Source: Lachnospiraceae bacterium UBA7179 (GTDB taxonomy: Bacteria > Bacillota > Clostridia > Lachnospirales > Lachnospiraceae). From it: a stretch of DNA of 51,859 nucleotides. How positions within the stretch are numbered: position 1 is the first letter of the stretch; each line of letters opens with the position of its first letter. The stretch lies in the NCBI GenBank assembly GCA_002491195.1, contig DKVL01000038.1:1-51859 (forward strand), in the 5' to 3' direction. Positions 1 to 7,321 of the stretch are shown here, piece by piece. The notes under the pieces are model-generated. The model worked only from the letters and a program-made list of their open reading frames with translations, made no database searches and was not told where the DNA came from. Position numbers and translations under genes: made by a program.

Positions 1-21
1 ACATTTCACCAGAATGCTTCC

Positions 22-1389
22 TTAGCACGGGCCTCCTTCAGCCCCATGAAATGCCCCTGCCGGGTACATCCATTTTCCTTTTACATAAATATCATCCACT
101 CCAAACTCTCCCGTTATCAGGCTTGTTATCGCTTCTGCATCCCCGTGATATACACAAGAATCAGCATCTCCCACAAACTCATCCAGGTTGCATTTATTGT
201 CTAAAGTGAATCCCAATATCTCCTCATCCTTCCTTAACAGTTCATAATCTTCAGGGTATAGCTCCTTAATCCCTGCAAATAGTTTAGGTGTTGAGAAGAT
301 GCACATTGCACAACTGCACCGATTCCATCCCGCCCTATAACACGGGTGTGGCGCTATTTTATTTCGCTTCAGCACCTCCCACACATCAATCTCCGAATAG
401 TCAATCACTGGCCGCCATTGGTGTACTGTTCTATGGGCTTTTGCTTCTGCATTAGTCCTATGTATTTCCATTTCGTTATATTTTGCCCGGCCTGCCGATT
501 CCCCACGCCTTTCTCCCGATACCACCAGGATCTTCACATTGCTTTTTGTCTTTTCCAGGTTTGAGGTTACGCTGTCTTGTACTGCTGCTTTTAGGTTCCC
601 GCTGCACCATCTTCCCTGGTGCGTTCCTCCTTTTGCGGGGAATTTTCCTCTTTTCCCTCCTATCTCTTCCAATAGCCTCAACCTATCCAAATTTGCCATA
701 ACGCTATCCGCAACCATGATCTTCAGGTATGCGCTGCACCACCTCCTGCTCAAATCTCCGGTTTTTGCAGGAAATTTCATTCTGTACCCTAATTTTTTCA
801 GCTCCTCCTCCATCTCTTCCGTTGCCTGCTCTTTGATTTTCAGGCATTTAATGTAATTTTGAGATGGTTTGCATTGCAGGATCTCTCCGGTGTCAGGCTC
901 CATCCATTCCACCGGCTCACTGGCCCCCACTCTATAAAGCTCACCGAAAAATCCGTTTTTTCTCCATGAGAGCCTCAGGGGGATCCCCTCTGCTTCAGCT
1001 AGCGCCCTCACATAGTTTTGAGTGCACCGCCAATCCATCCTCCTGCTCGGATGCCCTCCGTCTATATCGTGATGCCAAAACTCAATTTTTTCCTTTGGTA
1101 CCCCTAACTCAATCAGCTTAAAGTAGCAGGCTATACTATCTTTCCCGCCTGATAACAGCACGGCAATGAGATCATACTCTTCCAGTGGCAAAAGGCTCTC
1201 TAAATATATCTTTTTAAAGTGATCGCTGTCCGTTCTGCCTGGCTCCCTGGGTTTTATCCTTATTCCCTGGCCATATACCGGATCATCTTTCTTTCCCAAT
1301 GTTACCGGTGTATCTTTGGTGCAATCTGCATCTTTTATGAATCTTTCAGGGAATAAATTCAGTTGCCCCTTTACTGTTTTGCTGCCCAT
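22..1389 (-). CDS. PAPS reductase-family protein of the prophage
   Basis: A 455-residue PP-loop protein of the phosphoadenosine-phosphosulfate reductase / DndC-like superfamily, as often carried by phages. The nucleotide-binding SGGKDS loop is at residues 80-85, and a C-terminal cysteine cluster (NRCSCAMC) suggests a metal or Fe-S site. The middle holds an internal tandem duplication: a block starting KFPAK with a following RWCS motif occurs near residues 205-236 and again near 249-280, period 44. It starts with ATG inside the end of the preceding gene (19-nt overlap), so it is translated in the same leftward early operon. The family activates sulfate or modifies nucleic acids in different hosts; the substrate here is unknown. 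Family assignment is firm, function is not. Confidence 0.85.
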   Translation of the reverse strand: MGSKTVKGQLNLFPERFIKDADCTKDTPVTLGKKDDPVYGQGIRIKPREPGRTDSDHFKKIYLESLLPLEEYDLIAVLLSGGKDSIACYFKLIELGVPKEKIEFWHHDIDGGHPSRRMDWRCTQNYVRALAEAEGIPLRLSWRKNGFFGELYRVGASEPVEWMEPDTGEILQCKPSQNYIKCLKIKEQATEEMEEELKKLGYRMKFPAKTGDLSRRWCSAYLKIMVADSVMANLDRLRLLEEIGGKRGKFPAKGGTHQGRWCSGNLKAAVQDSVTSNLEKTKSNVKILVVSGERRGESAGRAKYNEMEIHRTNAEAKAHRTVHQWRPVIDYSEIDVWEVLKRNKIAPHPCYRAGWNRCSCAMCIFSTPKLFAGIKELYPEDYELLRKDEEILGFTLDNKCNLDEFVGDADSCVYHGDAEAITSLITGEFGVDDIYVKGKWMYPAGAFHGAEGGPC

Positions 1390-1766
1390 TCTTCTCTTAC
1401 CTCAACTCTGATCACTCTATCCGTGTGCCCGCCTCTTCTCTGCCCCGGCCCGGCGCTAAACTCTAACCCCATATCATTCAGGATGGTTATTGCCCTTTTC
1501 TCCTCTTCCTCTGAATAAGGCTTGAAGAATTTAGATTCTTTCTCAGGCAGATCCGGGAAACCCAAAAGAATATTCAGCGTTTTTCCGTTGTCTTTCGTCT
1601 GCTCAATGCCTGCTGCCTTCAGGGCCTCCCTGATCTCGTCAACTCTGATCTTCCTGGCCGCTGCCCTCACCGTTTTCATGAAGGCTTTTTCTACTTCCTG
1701 AAGTTTGTTATCATCCACATTCCTGATAGCGTTCAAAATATCCTCAATCTGTTCGCTTCTTTTCAT
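1371..1766 (-). CDS. Unknown phage-type protein, 131 aa
   Basis: Charged, soluble protein with helical N-terminal half (residues 1-60) and no membrane segment or recognisable catalytic motif. The ATG at 1766 follows AGAAAGGGGAT at good spacing. It lies second in the leftward early transcript, 17 nt after a 56-residue ORF and overlapping the PAPS-reductase-like gene. I do not recognise the family. Position next to a repressor-controlled promoter makes an early phage function likely, but nothing in the sequence says which. Confidence 0.7.
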   Translation of the reverse strand: MKRSEQIEDILNAIRNVDDNKLQEVEKAFMKTVRAAARKIRVDEIREALKAAGIEQTKDNGKTLNILLGFPDLPEKESKFFKPYSEEEEKRAITILNDMGLEFSAGPGQRRGGHTDRVIRVEVREEWAAKQ

Positions 1767-1783
1767 TGCTTATCCCCTTTCTC

Positions 1784-1954
1784 TCATACAATCGCTTTCT
1801 CTGTCCGGCGCTCCTTCTCTTTCTTTTCTGCCTTTCTGGTCAAGTTCTGCCTTGCCAGGAGCAGCTTCACGCCGCTGTCAATCAGAAGAAGGCTCTCAGA
1901 ATCCAGTAACATCAGATTTCTCACCATTGTGTGAAAATCACTTTGTTTTTTCAT
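1784..1954 (-). CDS. Small phage-type protein, 56 aa, first gene of leftward transcript
   Basis: A short ORF beginning MKKQSDFHTM and ending in a lysine/glutamate-rich helix (KAEKKEKERR). A strong ribosome binding site (AAAGGAGATAAAAGA) precedes the ATG at 1954, and it is the first ORF downstream of the consensus promoter at 1998-2026. It has the size and charge of small regulators or accessory proteins found at this place in temperate phages. No family is recognised. Confidence rests on RBS, promoter and tight spacing to the next gene. Confidence 0.6.
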   Translation of the reverse strand: MKKQSDFHTMVRNLMLLDSESLLLIDSGVKLLLARQNLTRKAEKKEKERRTEKAIV

Positions 1955-1978
1955 TCTTTTATCTCCTTTCTATGCAGA

Positions 1979-2026
1979 AATACCTCTTTGCTCTTTTATA
2001 ATACCTCTTTGCTCTATTCCTGTCAA
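1979..2026 (-). promoter_or_regulatory. Leftward early promoter with paired operators
   Basis: Reading leftward there is TTGACA (2026-2021), a 17-bp spacer and TATTAT (2003-1998), a near-perfect sigma-A promoter. Two identical 16-bp direct repeats, AGAGCAAAGAGGTATT on the minus strand, lie at 2015-2000 and 1994-1979, 21 bp apart (two helical turns). The first covers the spacer and -10, the second the start region. This is the layout of repressor operators, and the divergent XRE gene is the obvious candidate binder (inference). Confidence 0.8.
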
Positions 2027-2046
2027 TGGTTTTCCTATAAAAAATA

Positions 2047-2075
2047 TTGCAAAGAAATATTTTTCGTGTTATATT
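2047..2075 (+). promoter_or_regulatory. Rightward promoter of the XRE repressor gene
   Basis: TTGCAA (2047-2052), 17-bp spacer, TATATT (2070-2075), followed by AGGAGG and the ATG at 2096. It is divergent from the leftward promoter; its -35 lies about 30 bp from the nearer 16-bp operator repeat, so the two directions could be coordinated. Confidence 0.6.
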
Positions 2076-2095
2076 ACTTTCAGGAGGTGAAATAC

Positions 2096-2611
2096 ATGGA
2101 AATGAAGGATAGGCTTAAAGCCTTCAGAAAATACCTTGGCCTCACTCAGAATGATGTGGCTGACCGGCTTCACATCCGGCAAACTCATGTGAGTGCTATG
2201 GAAAACGGCACAAAAAACATAACGGATAGAACCATCTCCGATATTTGCCGGGAATTTAGCATAAATGAGGAGTGGCTCCGCACTGGATCCGGTGAAATGA
2301 GGATCCCGGTTGAGGATGAAGCTGTGGCCGCTGTTTCGGATCTGGTGGAGAAAAGCAACCCTCTGTATGATGTTATCAAGGGAATAATGGTGGCTTATCA
2401 GAAATTAGATGGATCATCCAGAGAAGTGATTGATCAGTTTATTTTGGATGCAGTCTCCCAGAGAGGCCGCCCGGAGGCGGTACCTGAGCCCACCGGCCCG
2501 GAGGATCTTGCTGAGCTTTCCATTGATGAGAAAGTGGCTCTCTATCGGCAGGAATTAGAACGGGAGAAAAAAGTGGAGACAGAATCACAAGTATTACAAG
2601 AAAACGCTTAG
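2096..2611 (+). CDS. XRE-family phage repressor-like regulator
   Basis: 171-residue protein with an N-terminal helix-turn-helix (residues about 5-60; LGLTQNDVADRL, then HVSAMENG as recognition region), the typical Cro/CI-type fold, followed by an acidic helical C-terminal part. The ATG at 2096 follows GGAGGTGAAATAC; an upstream in-frame extension lacks a ribosome binding site. It is divergent from the leftward early genes and faces the 16-bp repeats at 1979-2015. Expected role: maintenance of lysogeny by repressing the leftward promoter and possibly its own. No protease or dimerisation domain of the LexA type is visible, so SOS cleavage is not suggested. Confidence 0.85.
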   Translation: MEMKDRLKAFRKYLGLTQNDVADRLHIRQTHVSAMENGTKNITDRTISDICREFSINEEWLRTGSGEMRIPVEDEAVAAVSDLVEKSNPLYDVIKGIMVAYQKLDGSSREVIDQFILDAVSQRGRPEAVPEPTGPEDLAELSIDEKVALYRQELEREKKVETESQVLQENA

Positions 2612-2642
2612 AAAGAATGATTTTTTTACATAGGAGGTAACT

Positions 2643-3224
2643 ATGAATAGCATGGTGCTTTTTGTTGTTACTCTTCTCTTTGGGTGGTGTGGTGTTCATA
2701 AGTTCATCCAGAAGAAATATGGCCAGGGTTTTCTCTATCTCTTTACCTTTGGTATTTTCGGGATAGGATGGTTTATTGATTGCATCCGGGCATTTTTATC
2801 AATATTCCATCAGAAAAAGAAGGCTCCTGCTGCCGTTCCTCCTTCTCAGGATGATATGGTTGAGCAGCTTTGCCTCTCTCTGGATCCTGAATTTGTTTCT
2901 TTTGTCCTCCCCATGATCAAATCAGGGCTTTCATATGAGCGGATCCGGGATGCTTACATCTCTGCTCATCCTGATTCTGAATGTGAGGATCTCATGCTCA
3001 GGATTGGGTATGTGCATAGTTATTACAGCAGCACCACCACTCTGGCCAACCTGAAGGATTGCGGTGCATCCAAATATAGGATTGTTTCCATGATCGACAA
3101 TGATCTTTGTGATCTTTGCAGGAAATACAAAGGCCGCACGTTTCCGGTATCTTCTGCCAGGATCGGCTATAATTGCCCGCCGTTCCATCTTGGCTGCCGG
3201 TGCGTGATCGTTATAGAAGAGTAA
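2643..3224 (+). CDS. TM2-domain protein with phage minor-head-like C-terminus
   Basis: 193 residues in two parts. Residues 1-60 are a TM2 domain: two hydrophobic segments joined by a short turn, with the HKFIQKKYGQG region typical of the family. Residues about 110-193 end in a cysteine pattern (LCDLCRKYKG, then PPFHLGCRCV) resembling the C-terminal domain of Mu gpF-like minor head proteins, which is usually found in morphogenesis genes rather than next to a repressor. Start ATG follows TAGGAGGTAACT, and it sits 31 nt after the repressor gene in the lysogeny module. Likely an inner-membrane lysogenic-conversion or superinfection-type protein; this role is inference. Confidence 0.7.
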   Translation: MNSMVLFVVTLLFGWCGVHKFIQKKYGQGFLYLFTFGIFGIGWFIDCIRAFLSIFHQKKKAPAAVPPSQDDMVEQLCLSLDPEFVSFVLPMIKSGLSYERIRDAYISAHPDSECEDLMLRIGYVHSYYSSTTTLANLKDCGASKYRIVSMIDNDLCDLCRKYKGRTFPVSSARIGYNCPPFHLGCRCVIVIEE

Positions 3225-3253
3225 AAAAGAAAAAGCCCGGCTATTCACCGGGC
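3223..3253 (-). terminator. Leftward intrinsic terminator
   Basis: On the minus strand the stem GCCCGG-TGAATAG-CCGGGC (3253-3235) is followed by a 12-nt tract of T with one C (3234-3223). As read leftward it is a textbook terminator; rightward it lacks a U tract. No prophage gene on the minus strand ends here, so it would stop transcription entering from the host tad operon. Confidence 0.65.
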
Positions 3254-3257
3254 CCAT

Positions 3258-3304
3258 GAGATAATGCTCATGTATTCTCGCAAAATATATAATAGCATTA
3301 TCTC
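3258..3304. repeat. 11-bp perfect inverted repeat upstream of the integrase
   Basis: GAGATAATGCT (3258-3268) and AGCATTATCTC (3294-3304) are exact reverse complements separated by 25 bp. A smaller CATGAG/CTCATG stem lies inside. The pair ends 55 bp before the integrase start, so it could be a leader structure or a regulator site for the integrase gene. Confidence 0.6.
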
Positions 3305-3359
3305 CTGGATTTTTCAATCAATCCGGGCATTTTTACGCCCATTTTTAGGAGGTTTTGCT

Positions 3360-4940
3360 GTGAATTTTGGTATCTATGGCCGCAAATCTTATTTCAAAGA
3401 TACTTCGGACAGTACGCAAATGCAATTTTCAGTATGTGAGGCCCACATACAGCAACATTTTGAGGATCCTGATTCCATCCAATACTATGAGGATGATGGC
3501 TTTGTACGTTCAAATATGGATCGTCCTGGCATGAATCAGCTCCGGGAGGATATATCTGCCGGGCTCATTGATTGTGTGATCATCTATAAAATTGATCGGG
3601 TATGCTCTGATATGATGGATTTCTGCACTTTTTACACCTTCCTGAAGGAGCATAGTGTGAAATTTATCACTGTAAAGGACGGGATCGACACCACCACGCC
3701 TCTGGGAGAGGCCATGATGTATCTGGCCGTGATTTTCTCCGGCCTCGAAGTGCAAACAGATTCCCTCAGGATCACCGACAATATGAACCACTTGGCCGCA
3801 AAAGGTTTTTGGTGCGGCGGGCGGCCCCCTCTTGGATATTCCATCATCCCTCTGGATCTTGGCTCAAAGTCTCATAAAACCCTCGCTTTCAATGATGAGG
3901 AGATCCAGTATAAAAACCGGCTTATTGATCTCTTTCTGGAAAACCATTTCACCCTTCAGAACATGGAAACATATTGCAGGAAACACGGGATCACATCCCT
4001 CAGCGGGAGCTTTCTCTCTACCACTCAGATCTATAATATGTTTACCTCTCCTCATTGCGTCCAGAATACTGCTGCCATGTATGATTATTTTGAGGCAAAG
4101 GGCTGTATCATGGATGAGGAATCTCCCAGGGAGAAGTGGGATGGTACCCACGGGATCATGGTATATGGCCGGACTATGGAAAAGAAGGTGAACGGTAAAA
4201 AGAGGCATATGCAGGCACCGCCTGAAAAATGGCGGATCAGTATCGGGTACCATGAGCCCTATATGACAGATCAGCGCTATTTTGCCATCATTGGCCAGTT
4301 TGGCCATAATACTTTCAGCAAGGCCCCCAAATATGATCTCCCGCTCCTGAAGGGCGCTCTCCGGTGCAAGTGTGGCCGATCCATGAGCATGAGCCGGAAA
4401 AGGAAGGTGGATGGATCTGTTTCAACCTGGTATTACTGCCCCAGGCGCATGAGGGCCGGTGCTGAAGCGTGTGATATGTCTCAGATCAAGGCGGATCTGT
4501 TGGATGAGAAGGTGTTGGAGGTATTCCGGGCCATACAGCACGATCCCTCCGCCGTGAAGCGGTATCTGAAGGAAGAGAAGCGGGATCCTTCTGATTCCAC
4601 CGCCAACCTCCGGGCCGCCATGGAGCGCTGCCAGAGCAAAATTGAGAAGCTCACCGGCACCCTTGCGACAAATGCAGGATCCGCCGCCGCAAAATATATA
4701 GTGAGTGAGATTGAGAAATTAGATATTGAGTATAACTCCCTCAGGAAAAAGCTGCTCTCTGCATCCGCCAATGAGCGCCGGGCCGCCACCCACCTGAAGA
4801 GCGCCATGGAGAAACGTGATGAGATCATCAGATTATTGGATAATTTTGAGGAGTTCAGCGCTGAAGAGCGCAATGAGATTGCAAAAGAAGTGCTTTCTGA
4901 GTGTGTATGGGATGGGGAAACGCTTTTTATTACGCTCTGA
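3360..4940 (+). CDS. Large serine recombinase (phage integrase)
   Basis: 526 residues. The N-terminal resolvase domain shows the YGRKS motif carrying the catalytic serine and the usual downstream arginine/aspartate-rich region (IIYKIDRVCSD). It is followed by the recombinase domain (GRPPLGYS), a zinc ribbon (CKCGRSMS ... YYCPRR ... C) and a coiled coil near residues 400-490. The start is taken as GTG at 3360 because AGGAGG lies 7 nt upstream; upstream in-frame codons have no ribosome binding site. The gene ends about 25 bp from the junction with cpaF, as expected for an integrase next to its attachment site. It should catalyse attP x attB integration and, with a directionality factor not seen here, excision. 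Confidence 0.93.
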   Translation: MNFGIYGRKSYFKDTSDSTQMQFSVCEAHIQQHFEDPDSIQYYEDDGFVRSNMDRPGMNQLREDISAGLIDCVIIYKIDRVCSDMMDFCTFYTFLKEHSVKFITVKDGIDTTTPLGEAMMYLAVIFSGLEVQTDSLRITDNMNHLAAKGFWCGGRPPLGYSIIPLDLGSKSHKTLAFNDEEIQYKNRLIDLFLENHFTLQNMETYCRKHGITSLSGSFLSTTQIYNMFTSPHCVQNTAAMYDYFEAKGCIMDEESPREKWDGTHGIMVYGRTMEKKVNGKKRHMQAPPEKWRISIGYHEPYMTDQRYFAIIGQFGHNTFSKAPKYDLPLLKGALRCKCGRSMSMSRKRKVDGSVSTWYYCPRRMRAGAEACDMSQIKADLLDEKVLEVFRAIQHDPSAVKRYLKEEKRDPSDSTANLRAAMERCQSKIEKLTGTLATNAGSAAAKYIVSEIEKLDIEYNSLRKKLLSASANERRAATHLKSAMEKRDEIIRLLDNFEEFSAEERNEIAKEVLSECVWDGETLFITL

Positions 4941-5792
4941 TTTTCCCTTTTTTATTCTGATACCCTCCGGCCTCATACGCAAAGCTGACTTGATCAGGTC
5001 ACGTATCGTGATCTCCCGCGCGCCGTCCATGTTGGCGTTTCTTGTCTCAAGGCGTACCAGATTGGGAATCCCCTGCAGCTGGAGCTCTGCGGAATCCTCG
5101 ATTGTAATCACACGTTCTGACCTGGGAATATAGTGCGATAATGCATTGAGAAAAGTTGTTTTTCCAGAACCCGTTCCGCCGCTGATGAAGATATTGTAAC
5201 CGGCAACGACAATTTTTTCCAAAAACGCAGCTGCCTGTCTTGTTATAGAACCAAAACGAATCAGATCCTCCATGGAAATCGGATGATCCGGAAATCGCCG
5301 AATTGTGATAATCGGTCCGTTTAATGCCACTGGGGACAATACAATATTGACACGAGAACCATTTTCCAGTCTGGCATCTGCAATCGGAGATGCCTCATTC
5401 ACTGTTCTGTTGCACTTTGCCACAATCTGCTGTATCACATCCTCCAGTTTTTCCCTTGTATCAAAGTGTTTCTCCCACTCATAGATGCGCCCTGCTTTCT
5501 CGATATAAATATTTTCGATACCGTTAACCATGATTTCCGTCACCTCATCACAGTCCACCAATTCCTGCAGCACATCCATCTTCCTTATAGAATGGAAGAC
5601 ACTCTTTCCAAGTTCCTGTCTCTGCGCCAGGGACAGTGCATATTTTCTGCCTGTCTGTACCACCAGCTCATCGATCATCTCCTGTATCTCAGCATCATCC
5701 ACTTCCCGCGACAGGTCAATGCGCTGCCTGACGCTGCCGGCGATGTACTCCCTGCATTCCTGATACCTTCTTGATTCACAACTTGCATTCAC
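4833..5792 (-). CDS. cpaF: Truncated Tad/Flp pilus assembly ATPase CpaF (TadA)
   Basis: Secretion ATPase of the CpaF/TadA family that powers Tad (Flp) pilus assembly at the inner membrane. Visible are the N-terminal domain, the P-loop SGGTGSGKTT, the Asp-box region ITIEDSAELQ and the start of the conserved IKSALRMRPE helix. After this point the frame runs for about 46 codons into the prophage, antisense to the integrase end, so Walker B and the His box are missing. The resulting 319-residue product cannot be an active ATPase. Start is GTG at 5792, overlapping the cpaE-like stop by 4 nt (GTGA). The lost C-terminal part should lie beyond the left end of the element. Functional only if the prophage excises. 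Confidence 0.9.
   Translation of the reverse strand: MNASCESRRYQECREYIAGSVRQRIDLSREVDDAEIQEMIDELVVQTGRKYALSLAQRQELGKSVFHSIRKMDVLQELVDCDEVTEIMVNGIENIYIEKAGRIYEWEKHFDTREKLEDVIQQIVAKCNRTVNEASPIADARLENGSRVNIVLSPVALNGPIITIRRFPDHPISMEDLIRFGSITRQAAAFLEKIVVAGYNIFISGGTGSGKTTFLNALSHYIPRSERVITIEDSAELQLQGIPNLVRLETRNANMDGAREITIRDLIKSALRMRPEGIRIKKGKSERNKKRFPIPYTLRKHFFCNLIALFSAELLKIIQ
4955..4976. other. Prophage-host junction (attachment site) inside cpaF
   Basis: Reading leftward, the CpaF frame matches the family through SALRMRPE and then loses all similarity (GIRIKKG), where the conserved family sequence continues R-I-I-x-G-E-V-R-G. The crossover core is therefore near AGGCCGGAGGGTATC on the minus strand (about 4961-4975). 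The exact core needs the other junction, outside this window. Confidence 0.75.
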
Positions 5793-6790
5793 GTCTCACC
5801 AATCACTCCTTTCATGCGGATTCCGACCGGCGATGACACCAGATTCTCAAAACGATCACATGAATCTTCCCAATTCAGAGGCAGTTCAAATTCCACGCAA
5901 TGTTCCAGAATCTTTCTGTACTCTTTTGCCTGCAGCAATTTTTTAAAATGTCTCATCATCGCCTGACTATACAGATTGGTCGGATCTGTCAGGAGATAAA
6001 TGTGGTCGCTGCTTTCCAACAGATCATAAAACCCCTGACACGTCTCCGATAAATCCATTACGATATAAGTATAATCACTGCTGTACAAAAGCAGATTCAT
6101 AACAATCTCCCACTCTTCTTTATTAATGTGCAGCAAATCTGCATAATCTAATGCCGGCGGGAGATAATCTACTCCATGAATGCAGCGCTTGAGGCTGTCT
6201 AATCGATATAAAAGTTTGTCGGAATGATTCAGTACAAAGTACATAAAATCTGTCACATCCGCCTCGTAACTGGTCTGTAGAAGCTCCTCAAAACCTGTAA
6301 ATGGCATTAGATTCAAATACAGTACCTGATACCCCTCATCCGCAAGTACCTGTGCTGTACCAAGTGCTGCCACACTCTGCCCTTTGTGTCTGTCCGGCGA
6401 ATAAAAGCAAAGGAGCATTGTCTGGTTCTTCCCACGCCTTCCTACACTGCTGCAGCTGTCGTCCAACGCAAATTCTCCAAGCACCTGCGCAATCAGACAC
6501 TCCATGGACTGATACTTGGCAACCATGCTGTATCCTGTGATCCCTCTTAAACCATCCTCCTGCAAAATATAGACCTTTGACGCGCTGATTTTTGTGACAT
6601 TTGAATCATAAATCCGCTCTCCCACCAGCAAAATTTCAAACGGAGATTCCCGACTGGCCTCTACCGCTTTGCTGATCATATCAAAAATTAAAATTTCAAA
6701 ATCTGCTGGATTTCTTTTTTGTAAGTACGCCTGCAGCATTTTCAGATATCCGCTGTCACTGTCGCAAATCGCTAACTGCTTTGCCTTCAT
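5789..6790 (-). CDS. CpaE-like pilus assembly protein
   Basis: 333 residues: an N-terminal receiver-like domain (residues 1-120, beginning KQLAICDSDSGYL) followed by a MinD/ParA-like ATPase fold, the CpaE/TadZ architecture that localises Tad pilus machinery at the membrane. The P-loop is degenerate: where GKGGVGKT would be expected it reads DRHKGQSVAA, so nucleotide binding is doubtful. Start is placed at ATG 6790, 8 nt after AAAGGTGG; four upstream codons (GTG start) are possible but lack this spacing. It sits between prepilin peptidase and cpaF in the leftward tad operon, overlapping cpaF by 4 nt. Confidence 0.85.
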   Translation of the reverse strand: MKAKQLAICDSDSGYLKMLQAYLQKRNPADFEILIFDMISKAVEASRESPFEILLVGERIYDSNVTKISASKVYILQEDGLRGITGYSMVAKYQSMECLIAQVLGEFALDDSCSSVGRRGKNQTMLLCFYSPDRHKGQSVAALGTAQVLADEGYQVLYLNLMPFTGFEELLQTSYEADVTDFMYFVLNHSDKLLYRLDSLKRCIHGVDYLPPALDYADLLHINKEEWEIVMNLLLYSSDYTYIVMDLSETCQGFYDLLESSDHIYLLTDPTNLYSQAMMRHFKKLLQAKEYRKILEHCVEFELPLNWEDSCDRFENLVSSPVGIRMKGVIGET

Positions 6791-6808
6791 AGGATACACC
6801 ACCTTTCA

Positions 6809-7321
6809 TTACGCATACAAACCAGCACACATCAACAGCAGCCCCAAAAATGCTGGTATGGACAAACGCACCACACATCGTTTTTGCGTCCTGTCAATCT
6901 GATACGTGTCAACTGCCCCTGTCACTGCCACTTTCCTAAGATACCGCATCAGATAAAATAACCTCTCCCGGCTCTCCGTATATGCGATCATCTTCACAGC
7001 CGATCCCACTGCAGCTATGAGCATCGTGACCAGCAGATAGTGGACAAGTCCGTCAGTTCCCATATGACAATAATAGCACCCTACCATCATGAACATCTTG
7101 ACATCGCCCGCTCCTAATGCACCCAGCAGATAAAAGGGATAAAAAGCCAGAAAGATTATTACTGCCGCGGCTAACGTTTTCATAAGACCACTGATCGAAT
7201 ACGACATGTATGTCATAAGAAGCCCTGAGGCCATGCCAACAATGATGCAGTGATTTGGTATCCTATAATGACGCCAATCCGTGAAAATGGCAACACAAAA
7301 TACACCTATGAGAATTCCCAT
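6809..7321 (-). CDS. Prepilin peptidase (A24 family, CpaA/TadV type)
   Basis: 170-residue polytopic membrane protease that cleaves the signal of Flp prepilins. Both catalytic aspartates are visible: FTDWRHYRIPN near residue 15 and the GAGD motif (GALGAGDVKMF) near residue 90. It lacks the N-terminal methylase domain, as in CpaA/TadV. ATG at 7321 follows AGAAAGGAAACG. First gene of the leftward tad operon; 18 nt separate it from the CpaE-like gene. The rest of the operon (tadB, tadC, flp) is expected beyond the prophage. Confidence 0.9.
   Translation of the reverse strand: MGILIGVFCVAIFTDWRHYRIPNHCIIVGMASGLLMTYMSYSISGLMKTLAAAVIIFLAFYPFYLLGALGAGDVKMFMMVGCYYCHMGTDGLVHYLLVTMLIAAVGSAVKMIAYTESRERLFYLMRYLRKVAVTGAVDTYQIDRTQKRCVVRLSIPAFLGLLLMCAGLYA

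Noticed and set aside
4833..5792. A normal but short CpaF variant
   Set aside because: It lacks Walker B and the His box and its tail is antisense to the integrase gene end.
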